From: Branchiostoma lanceolatum
Lineage: Eukaryota > Chordata > Leptocardii > Amphioxiformes > Branchiostomatidae
Assembly (NCBI RefSeq): GCF_035083965.1
Contig: NC_089736.1
Span: forward strand, 7,257,501 to 7,321,500
Direction: 5' to 3'
DNA: 64,000 bases
Shown: positions 1-15,400 of the stretch, piece by piece
Layout: each line of letters opens with the position of its first letter
Position numbering within the stretch: the first letter of the stretch is position 1
Program-made: the position numbers and the translations under genes
The notes under the pieces: generated by a model
Seen by the model: only the letters and a program-made list of their open reading frames with translations
Told to the model about the DNA's origin: nothing
Databases searched by the model: none

Positions 1-264
1 GGCGCTGTTGAGTTGCACGAGAAAAACAGTTGTCATGATGATAAGGAAAAGTCTGCCTCCCTCATCTTTAATTCAAAAGTTAAGCAAACTAGAAAGGTCC
101 GTAGCAAATATGACCTAAGTACAGTTTATGAAAATACGAAAGGAGAGCTAAAACATTCAAACTTGGGTCAGGCAAGAACTGTTAAATTTACAATACCAAT
201 CAATCCCATCAACGCCTCCGGTCCATTCAATGATCGAAATCTGTGCTGGTGTCTCTTGCTCTAG
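1..264 (+). CDS. possible C-terminal exon of an unidentified gene cut by the window start
   Basis: Frame 1 is open from the first base to a TAG at 262-264 and encodes about 87 residues rich in Lys, Ser and Asn, ending in a short Cys/Leu-rich tail. I recognise no domain. The composition is compatible with the charged end of a real protein, but 260 bases of open frame can also occur by chance. No clear acceptor or polyadenylation signal decides the matter. Confidence 0.15.
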   Translation, partial: GAVELHEKNSCHDDKEKSASLIFNSKVKQTRKVRSKYDLSTVYENTKGELKHSNLGQARTVKFTIPINPINASGPFNDRNLCWCLLL

Positions 265-1218
265 TTCTGTGCATGGTTGTAGCGACCTCTAGTAATGTAT
301 GAGAGCACTGCAGCTAAGTTACCCTCTTTGTCAACCTTACCTCGGGCAGTGATACAGAGAAAAAGTAGTTCATTCAAATCCGGACGCAAGAAAGCAAAAT
401 GATGTACTGTTGAAATGAAATCATCCATATAGTATGTAGATAAGTAGAAATATTAGTCTGATTTCAGTATTCCATACCAATGTATACTTTTCACAAGTGG
501 GATTATTTGGAGTGGAAGGATACATAGCAGTGCTGCGGTATGATTGTATTGGGAAGGTTGTGTAAGTCTGTGGCCCAGTTCAATAACAAGGTTAGGCACT
601 ACTGCATCTTTGGGTTTTTTTCTCCCGTATAATCATTCATTCAAGGTAAAAAAAAGATCAATTTATCAAGCTGTCCTCCGTTCGGTGGTGAATTGTTCTC
701 TATTGAAATGTTGTGAACATCAGGTCTTGTAGATCCAGGGAGACAGGATTTGGACTTTGGACTCAAGGAGGTTCTCTCCTCCTTGATTATCTTCATCATG
801 TCTTGAGAGATGACAAAAGAGATACGTGCACCACCAGGAAGATGTAAAAGGGGATCCTAATCATCTATAACACTTTCAGCAGGATACTAACATTTACTAT
901 TATTCTTGGATCTGTTTTACATGTCTGACCTAATTTTGATAATACCCCGCTGGTGCCGAGCTGAGTATATGAGTACCAACACAATCATGATCAATCATTG
1001 AAAGTCAGTTGGATAAGATAAGGAGATAACCTCCAGAAGTTAAATCCCTGAGTTTAATCAAGCCGTAAAGATTTAACCATCTTTAAGATAATGTTTATCT
1101 CGATTTTTAACCTTCATCAATGTTCTAACACAATTGCAACCATGAGGTTGAGTATGGCAGATATATGTATCAATACTGAACTTTGTCTTGCCATTTTGAC
1201 ATCCACTAATCCTACAGA
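265..1218. other. non-coding stretch upstream of the first HTATIP2-like copy
   Basis: No convincing gene is seen. The last bases form a splice acceptor (pyrimidine stretch then CCTACAG) immediately before the A-ATG of the next gene, so an upstream exon probably exists. I could not find one with a hydrophobic coding segment like that of the third copy at 28735-28847. Confidence 0.4.
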
Positions 1219-3504
<2,286 letters not shown>

Positions 3505-3572
3505 AAATAAACTCTGTTCTGCAAACCACTTTTTGTGATGATTTGATTTTTCTATACTCAGGTTATCTTTTC

Positions 3573-3742
3573 ATTAACCACCTGTTCAAAGTGTAGTCGT
3601 TTTATAATGCAAGTTTTCAAAAAGGACATTTTAGGAGCCATACAATGTAGTAGGCATATTGTACATTGTATGGCTCCTAAAATGTCCTTTTTGAAAATTT
3701 GCATATTAATTAAAACGACTACACTTTGAACAGGTGGTTAAT
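3573..3742. repeat. near-perfect foldback (MITE-like), about 77-bp arms
   Basis: The left arm 3573-3649 begins ATTAACCACCTGTTC. The right arm 3662-3742 ends GAACAGGTGGTTAAT, with a loop of about 12 bases. The arms match almost throughout except for a few bases and a short insertion. This is typical of a foldback element or MITE. It lies about 70 bases after the stop of copy A, so it may be transcribed in its 3' UTR. Confidence 0.7.
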
Positions 3743-4868
3743 GTATTATGCAAAATGCGCTGTTGCTAGTCGTGTATGGGTGACCTCTAGCAAAGCAGAA
3801 TAGAACTGCAGTCACCTCACATTACATGCCCAGCCAGTCATTCACCACTGGCATACAACATTCAATCAAAATCAAATCAAGCTCAGTATTATGAAACAAC
3901 ACTGATCTGTATGCAAGCAACACGATCCTGATAATATGTAAGAAAATGGAAAAACGTATCATGTTTGATTCCCAGAAAAATATGTGGTATTATACTTGAA
4001 GGACTATTACCTGTGGAGGGATACAAAAGTGTGGTGCGGTCACTGCACTATTATTGTACCTGACCTTGACCTCAATGGGAGGGGCTGGAGTGTCTGCAGT
4101 GTAAACAACATTAGCAGGACACATCTGGAGTTCTTCGACCCTATGTTTCAGATTGGAGCCACAGTCTTTGCAAGTTTTGTAGGTCTCTTAGGGAATTTTG
4201 GTCACCTGGTTTGCAATTCTTCCCACTGATCAGAGACAAGAAGAATTTTGCAGGTATGCTTTGGAGGTTTTGTTGCAAGTTTATCAGAGTTCACCCACAC
4301 GATTGGGATGACTGAGCAAATTTGCAGCAAATTCACATCTGGAGGTTGATATCTGAATAACGTTTGTTTGTCACCTCCATGAAGCGATATTGTGGCCCGA
4401 TTGTGCCTGTGTGTTCGCAGCTATAACTCAAGATCCCTTTGTTGCATTTGTATATACTTTGTCATGTCGTCTGCTAGTATGGTTGAGATGATGCACGTTG
4501 GGTTTGGGCACCGAACCAGTATTTCTAGGTAATTTAACATTACAGAACCACACCCCCATCTCAAAGGTGTGGTACTGTCCACATCTGGCACCAGTAAGCT
4601 GGGCCAATTACATACTCTCCAAGCAGAGGTTAGGCTTTGGCTTGCTACACTGTCTTGGTTTAATACTGCCTAGTGTTACAATAAACAATATGCCTGGTCA
4701 AAAATGGAAACAGGCTTTAGGGAAACTGTTATTCCTGGTAAAGAATTCATCAAACACCTAAAACCCACATTGCAAACACCATGATTACTTCATGAATGCT
4801 TGAGTCCTACCGACTCTTGTTTTAACTTCCATTCACTAAGTAATTACTGAATGTAAATATTTGACAGA
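3743..4868. other. intergenic stretch between the tandem HTATIP2-like copies
   Basis: No gene is recognised. At about 4616-4640 the sequence CTCTCCAAGCAGAGGTTAGG closely resembles the terminal inverted repeat of the MITE at 5572-5707, but no matching opposite end is nearby, so it may be a solo or decayed end. A run ending AATCAAAATCAAATCAAG at 3864-3880 resembles a retroposon tail. An acceptor (ATATTTGACAG) precedes the ATG at 4869. Confidence 0.4.
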
Positions 4869-7007
<2,139 letters not shown>

Positions 7008-9418
7008 TTGCTTTTGTGTATCTCACGTATTCTTGGGAAAAAGTTAAGTGTTTATAACCTATAAGCAGTTTTAAATTTTCCCTGCTGCATAACTCTGTAA
7101 CCAATAGAGAATTGGGTGCCAAGCGGCTACTTCAGTGTGCTGAAGGTTAATGGAACAAGTCTAGGGAATCAAAACATTTTAACTGGCCTAGTCCACCACT
7201 ACTCTACATGTATGGTTCAGAAAACATCAATGTTGGACTGGTGAATGTACCTCTTTTTCTGGGTATTATGTATTTTGGAAAATATTTAGTGTCTTTTGAC
7301 TTAGAGCTCATGTAATACATGAATCGCCATCAATTTTGTGTGTGTGTTTCCAAAAACCCACACCCCATGCAGGGAGTATATCTGGAGGTATTGGTCAAAA
7401 GACGGTCCAAAAATATCTTGACTTGCCTTCCCAAAACTATCAAAAAATAAAAATCATTCAAACAAGTTAAGTGTTGGATTTTAATTCCCACCTGTAATGA
7501 GAAATGTACATTTTGGTCCAACTAGACTATGATTGAACAGATAGTTGTGTCCATTATGGCTATTTCTGCCCCCCCCTTAAAATTACAACAAAAATCAAGC
7601 ATACACAATCACATTCAAATCCTGCCACTGCAAGCCTGTATGTACAGTAGTTTGCTGATGCAAACATACGAAAGGTGAACTATCGTTTTTAACATATCCG
7701 TGCCACAAATTCATTTCTAATTCAAACCAACTCTTAGTGTAGACCGCATACTACTCAGAAGAGCTTCTTCATTTTGAGTATTTGCATAATACTGAGTGTG
7801 GATCTTTGTTGAGGTGTGCGGAACATATTAAAATTTAAAGTCATTTGATGCAATCGTGTAAATAAGGATATTTCTTGACACACTACACAACCCAGACGAA
7901 TTTTAAACTTGCCTCCTAAGGCCATCTAGAAAGGTGTGTCATGGTAACATACCACACTATGCTTTCAGGGGGGGAAAATTAAAATCAGGTTCCTCTAATT
8001 ATTAATTCCTACTCTAGTTGCTGGCTTACATAACATGTACAAGCGGATATCTCGTAGAGGAAACAAATTTAGTGTGGTAGAAAAGGAAGTTTTAGCAGTG
8101 GACACATTAACACATCCATTGTAAGGCAACTTTCTGTACAAAAAGAACAACTCCATATCATCCTTACAACTCTGTGGTATAATTTCAATCAACAACCTTG
8201 GGTTCATGTTAACACCAGGATCACATGGACAATTCACAACTACACAATGTTACTCTCAAAAAATAAAAACTATCACAAGTAGTTCCTCTTTCATTTCTTG
8301 AATCGATGTGACCACAAACAACCCCTTGATACCTCTATAGAACTAAGTGTACAGTTTTAATGGTTGTAAGTACCTATAGAGTTCAGTGTTCACACATCCA
8401 CAGGAAAAGTAGTACACACTTTAAAAGGTACTATCTGGACCCAAACTGGTCACTATGTTTTGTCTAGAATCAATTGATTTCAATGATAGTGCTGTTAGTT
8501 TTCTGTTGATATGCCAGTGAACACAAACATGTACACAAACTATTTCCAGATCAACTTCTTGCCAATTTCTTGAGATAAATGACTCTCTCCAAAAGTGGCT
8601 TCCGCGTGACTTGACAAAGTTTTGGACCGTCTGAACAAGCAATCAATGTATGACATTAAAAATTACCCCTGTAGTATCCTTAAAATCAAGGTGGACAACT
8701 TGTTTCCTCTTGAGACGGAGTGAGTGTAACAAAGTAGTTTGTTATGAAGATGATTTTACATTTAGTTGTGTCAGGACCTGGATTTTTAGTGTCTAAGAGG
8801 ATGTTAGCACAAATACAGTGTAAGTCATAGCTTTGGAAATGGGACCAGAGGGGTGCCTATATTAACACTAAAGATGTTGGAACACTGTGAAAACAGCCTG
8901 TCGGAAAAACTCTAGTCTCAGGGGGACATTCTTCTACTTCCATAACATACATATAATTCAACACAACAACAGGCTAGGTTACCACTGAAGACCATTCCTT
9001 GCAAAATGAAAAAATCCAATTAAGTATACAATAATATGTACAAAAGCAGGAATAGATACCACAACTTTGGGGAGTCCGTTCGAATAAAAACAGACCTGTT
9101 ACATATAGCAAACATTATGAAACGATATGCATAACAGTAACAATTCTTGATTTCAGACTATCTTTACTACCGAGTTTATACAAGCATAGAGAAAATTGTG
9201 GGTTAAGTATAACAATTGTATCAGTTCCTGGAGGAAAATACCAATTAAGTTGTAACTGTTTTGGTTTGCCCCTCCATTCAATCTGCAACCCTACGTCATG
9301 ATCAAATACAAACAGAAACATTCAGATTTTGTACAGGTTATCTTCATTCACACCCTGAAACCACATCATGTGCCACTAAGCTATAAGTATGACGCTCTAT
9401 AATTTCTACAGCACAGGA
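7008..9418. other. convergent 3' ends of copy B and the zinc-finger gene
   Basis: No open reading frame here looks like a gene. The stretch is AT-rich and probably holds the 3' UTR of HTATIP2-like copy B on its left and a long 3' UTR of the minus-strand zinc-finger gene on its right. I could not fix either polyadenylation site. Confidence 0.4.
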
Positions 9419-12400
9419 TCAAGATTGGAACTGGTTGGAGTCTGTTTGAACGGGATACTGTGGGAAATTTGTGTCTGTGGGGGAAGTGGCTTCGCTCTGT
9501 AAGATTTGCTGGGGCATCGCAGTATTGTTCAGCGCGCCTTGGAATGACTCAAATTGTAGGCGTTGTTGTGCATTGCTGTTGGGAGGGGGACGCGAAGGGG
9601 AGATTTCCACCCCGGAAAACCGGTTCCCGTACACAGGACTCGTGGTGGGCATTCTCTCCACGCGCACGCGCTGCGGAGAGATGGTGGTGGTGGTGTATTG
9701 CTGCTGCTGGGGCTGCTGACTCGTGGTGACCTGATTGGGTTGGATGTTGACCTGCGGTTGTCTGCTGTTCAACCCCACCTGAGTCTGCTCATTGGTATAT
9801 TCCATACTGGTGGTGAACTGGATCTGTTCCCCTACGGTGGTGGAAGTGTCCATTTTGGGCTGTTGGAGGGGTGGAGGGTTCTGTACTGGATACACCACCT
9901 CCTGTTTAACTATATGCTGCTGGGGCACCTCCACTTGGTTGGAACTTTGGCTGACTGCATAGCTGTAGCTAGGAGGCGGGCCCTGTTGAAAGTCAGGCTG
10001 AGTTGAAGGGAAAGTCCTGCTTGACCCTTGCCCTGTGACCTGACCTTGGCCTGGATTTGTAAAGTGAAAGTCCTGTTGTTGATGTTGATGTTGTTGTTGA
10101 GGGAAGCCCTGATGGAGGGTGGTGATGGTGATTTGCGAGGTGGCCTCCCCAGCGGGTGCTGACACGATTTCAGCCACGTCTCCCTGTATGTGTAACTGGG
10201 CCTTCTGTCCCGTCGGGGGCTGCACGCTCACAAACTGCCCCTTCCCCGTCGTCGTCATGGCGGCAGCGAACGGCTGAAGCAGCGACGGCATTCCCTGGGC
10301 GGCCGGCTTGCCCGTCCCCATGGAATGACTGAACCCTGTAGGGTTTCCTAAGTCTGGGATCGTGGCGACCGGCCTGGTTGGTTCTGAGGATGGGATTAAG
10401 GTTTCCTGACTGATTTCCACACACTCTATTGTCTCTATGATTTCTCCTTTAGACTCAGACTCCAAGTTCCCAGTCTCCAGGCTGACTCCTGCCATGTTCC
10501 CTTCAACGGCCTTGAGGTACCTCCTCTTTTTGGAGTAGACGTTTGCCTCGGTGGCGCCACGCCCAGCACCCCCGCCACGCCCGCCTCCGCGTCTCCTCTT
10601 CTGCCCCCTCGTGGATGTTTTCCCGGCCGGCCGTCCTCTACTACTGGTGACCTTCTTGGTGCCCTTCTTGGTGGTGGTGATCTTGATCTTGAGGGGAGAG
10701 AATCGTGGCGAGACCTCCTCTACCCCCTTGCCCCTCCTCGGCTTGGTGTCGCCATCCGAATCTGAATCACTGTCATCCCCAGCCTATAAGAAAAAAACTC
10801 AGTTAACACTGGCCAATGTGCTATGGAAATGGTGAATTCAAAATATCATATTTCAATGACTTGTTGCAAAGGTCATTACTGACTGAACAAATAACTGATG
10901 TTTTATAAATTATTCCAAACATTGAGTAACTAAGAATACAAAAAGGTAGTTCTGAAGTTAGTTCTGCTAAGATAACAGTTTTAAACAAATTATAGCTATT
11001 CTTGCATGATGGGAGGGGGGGCAGAATGTGGGGCACTCCATACAAAATTAGGTCAGACAAATCAACCCCACATAAAACAACAGAGTATTAGTGACAAGCT
11101 CTTTCAGCCAACGCATCATATGTGCTAATCCCAAAGCATACTGTAATCACCTTGCTGAAAAACTATCTAGGACACAAAGATTATTGTGACCTACATAAAA
11201 GAGTCTTACTGTAATAGCAGCATAAAACTGTCTTGGTTATTTGTCTACATACAGCCCTATGCTTTCTCTGTTTCCAAAATACCATTGTTTCACACTGTAT
11301 GCTATGATTCTAGGGTAATTTTTCCAGGACTTAGGCAACGTATAGTTCTGCCAATCTGTTTTCTGGTCAAAACAAAAACATTATTGTTTCACAATGTATG
11401 CTATAATTCTAGGATAATTTTTCCAGAACTTCAGCAACTTACAGTTCTGCCAATCTGCTTGGGCTGCTTCCTTTTACGCTTGGCTGCTCCCTTGGTTTGA
11501 CCCTTGGATGCTTTCACGGCTGCCGACAGCTTAGGCCCTTTCTTGCCTTTCCTTCTCTCATGAGTCTTCTGATGTTTTTCCACATCCTGGGGGCACAGAA
11601 ACAATTTCTATTAGCCCTTTCAAGTCCAAAACAGACTGGAGTTGTTGTCATGCAAGTTACAATATGTGTAGCAGGGCTCAAAATACATTATTGGGTCAAC
11701 TTGCGCTGGTGCAGATGAATAAAAAATTACTTGCACCAAAAAGACAACTTACACAACCAAGTCATAGTCAACTTACACAACCAAGTCATAGTCGGTAAAG
11801 TATGATGCCCCTATTCCCCAAGATGCACATGCAAGTGGTACTTGTTTCTTTCACTGTAACTTTATGTTCACTGTTTTCACGGTAACCTCTGTACAGTGAA
11901 CTTATCATCACCGTGAAAAACCTGTTGTAATTATCTATGATTCCTTCATATATCCATTTTCCTTAAACCGCGAAAATTACTACCGTGAGGATAAAGTGAA
12001 TTACAGTATTTAGAGCCCTGTGTAGGCTTGTGCACATAAACCTTTGGTAACAGTTACTTTAATTTTAAATCAAATCAAATTATGACTTTACGAGACTGCA
12101 TAATCACCTTCTTGTGTACCGACGAGAACTTGCAGTAATTACACTTGAACTTCTTGGAGCTGTGTTTCATGAACGGTTGCTCGCTTAATGTCAGTTCGCT
12201 TCCCGGGTGCTTCTGCCGCTTGTGGCGCAGCAGTCGGTCGGAGCGAGCGAACGAGGCCCCGCAGTCGCTACACTGGTAGGGCTTGTCCCCGCTGTGCACG
12301 CGGAGGTGGCGGTTCAGGTGGTATTTCTGGATGAAGCACTTGTTGCAGTCTTCACACTGGAACGGTTTATCGCCTGAAGAAATACAAAACGACTTCAGTT

Positions 12401-15400
12401 CTTTTTCACGAATCATCACTTCTTTTACAGCGCCATTTTTGGGGCACTGTGAAATAGACGTGGTCTTAAATGAGGGGAAAATACAGAGTACCTGGCAAAA
12501 ATGTCCCACTTGGTGGGCACGATACATCCTCATGCATGAACCACAGGCCAGGGCTCTGACTTCCCCATCCTTCAACCATTAGCAAAATTAAAAAATCTCA
12601 AGTTTCAACTAGTCAATCACTTACAGCATCTACAGATCAACAGTCAGCAAGAATGGAAAGGCAAAACAGAGAAAGGAATTTTCCTGCCCTGAAAAACCAC
12701 AGGGCTCAAAATTTGGCGTGGACTCGAACATGTCCATCAATGATCTTGCAGAAAAATCTTTTCCTTACCGGACTCAAGTCCGGTAAGAGTAAAACCCAAA
12801 GCTGATAGGACGTCTTACACTTTTGGTTTCAAAGTTTGAGCCCTGAAGCCAAGGTCCAGGATATGAGACCTACCCTTGTTTAGGGGAAAAGACACCGCCT
12901 TTTTCCCCAGGTACTCTAGTTTTTCACCATCCAATAAGACCAAATCTTCGGCATGAACAACAGGGGAACAGCAAAATGCACCACTTGAAAACATTTCCTC
13001 CAAGTTTCGAATCCAATTCACTTGTAAAGGTAGTCCTATAGCCTTTTTGAGGCCATAGGGACAGTGGGTTGTTATCCACTGTGTCTAGGGCATGGTATTG
13101 AAAGGTGGAGCCAAACTTTCTCCCTCCACCGGCTTTTACCGCCCCAACTGAAGTCAGGTACCCATTTTTACACCTGGGTAGAGTGAGGAAAGTCGTGTCA
13201 AGTGCCTTTCTCAAGGGCACAACATCGGTGGCATGTCAGGGGCAAAACACCCTAACTGTCAACACAACGCCACATAATTCACTTGTATTAGGTTTTAAAG
13301 AGAAAAGGGTGCTTTCGGTCTGTTCCCATGTTATCCATGCCACTTAGCCTTTAAGGGATGCTCTTACAGGTTCTGTTGTGCACTATCTGGTGACGGTCTA
13401 GATGGTACTTGGTCCGGAAACCTTTGCTGCATTCCAGACAATGGTACGCATATTCACCTAGGGAAAGTTGGAAATACGCAACCATCAATTCCTTTTTCTT
13501 GCACAGACCACAGAAAAGCTTTGCACACACTCCCCTGACGAAGGTAGGAAACATCTCTACTTGCACAGATAGCTGCAAAATGTGCAGTTTTTCTAGTTGT
13601 CATCTGAGTTTCCTGGACTAGGATAATAATTCTCCCCATGGATTTCCGAAGACAAACAGGAACGAAACACAGGAATTAAGGTAAAACAGACTACATATTT
13701 ATTCGTATGAAGAAAATTCATGGTGCTGTTTAAGCTTTCAAAATGGTAACTGCCTGAAAAATCTACATAATTTATTAAACAATATCACATCTTGGGCCTT
13801 ACAATCTTAGACTCTATGAAACACCTGAAGGAAAGCACACCTACCAGTATGTGTAGAGATGTGTCTCCTGAGGTGGTAAGACGTCTTGAAGGCAGCCTTA
13901 CACCTGTTACACCTGTGTGGACGTTCCCCGGTGCCGCTGCTCATGCTTCTCTTGCGAGACTTCGACGTACTCGGCGCTGACTGTTGGTCAATCACCATGT
14001 CTTCTTTTTGGGAGGAAAAAAGGTGTTCAAGTCAAGTGACTAGAATGTTGCAGACCTTGTCTGTGGTCCGCTTAGTCTTTTCTGAAAGCAAGTGTGCAGA
14101 ACTGAAGAAGCGGTCTTTTATTTTGTTTTAGATAGAATAGAATAGAATAAATGATACAATACATGGTTGCAGTTCCATAATCCAGGATTGATCATAAAGA
14201 AGCAAATTTAAGGAAATGTCATGTATATTTTTTACAGGGTGATATTAATATGAGCAACAACTTGGGTGAACACTGGTAGAGTGTGTCACCACTGTGTGTT
14301 GTACTTGTCTTTATAACGTTGAAATCAAGAAAATAAAATCACAAGAAGTTAGTGTATACACTAGAATTTGGCTCAAAATGCCTTCAGTAACAAGCAGGAG
14401 GAACACAATGTAGAGCAAAGAATTTCGTTGAGTAAACCAAGTTTTCCCGAGTTAGTTGACCAAATTTCAAATTTGGCTGTAAATTTTCTACAAATAAACA
14501 GGAAAAAAGGAAAGCAAAAACACCTAGCAACAAAGATGAAGAGAGGAAAAAACCAAAACCAAAAGTTGAACAGAAAATATGATGCCGACTCTGACCTGCG
14601 GATTCAGACTCAGACTCACTTCTACTATCACTACTATCTTCGCTGGAGCTGGAGCTGTGGCGCCGGGCACGCGGCGACCGCCCGTCGTGCAACGGGACGC
14701 TCAGGTAGTCGTCTTCTTCGTCCTCCTGGGACACGACGACCTCCTCGTTCTGTGGGATGTCTTCCGGCTGCAAGGAAATTTCGACATCCTACAGTGCAGG
14801 GTGGGTGAGAGGGGGGTGTTACAGCAAGCATGCAGACAGACACAGGCTACACACATTAGGGCTGTGTACCTTTTAGGTACAGCTAGACCCACAAGACTTG
14901 CATGAAAAATATGGTATCCTTGAGGGTTTTGTTCGCGTACCTGTACATAGACAATCTTACAGGTACAGGTACAATGTGCCAGTACACAGCCCTAACAGAC
15001 ACTATCTTCAGGTTATCACAACATGAGTACAAGCAGGACTTGTAAACAACTACTCAACTACATGTACAAGCTTCATGCTGATAAGGGTAAAGCAAGCAAC
15101 ATGTATCAAAACATAGTATTCATGGGTGGTTATGGTAACGGAGCAAGGTTTAGTACATACTGCCTGGTTAGTACAATAGTTCTTATAAAAAGTACAAATA
15201 CAGTTCTGTACTACATATACCATAAAAAATTATCATCATCAGTGTTCTCGCCAGGACATTTGAGCGTAGGGGGCCCCTACGCTGTGATTTGGATCCCCTA
15301 TGCTGTGATTCTGGCCCCTACGCTGTGTTTCAACCAGCATAGGGGGGATTTTCTGTTGTTTTGATGCAAAGGTAAAAAACTTTGGCTTTATTTCACAAAC

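Noticed and set aside
3984-4229. 81-codon frame with a hydrophobic stretch upstream of HTATIP2-like copy B, considered as its missing anchor exon
   Set aside because: I found no donor in the right phase after the hydrophobic part and no similarity to the anchor exon of copy C.
11186-11500. 104-codon plus-strand frame
   Set aside because: It exists only because it crosses the 99-bp tandem duplication on the strand opposite the zinc-finger exon 7.
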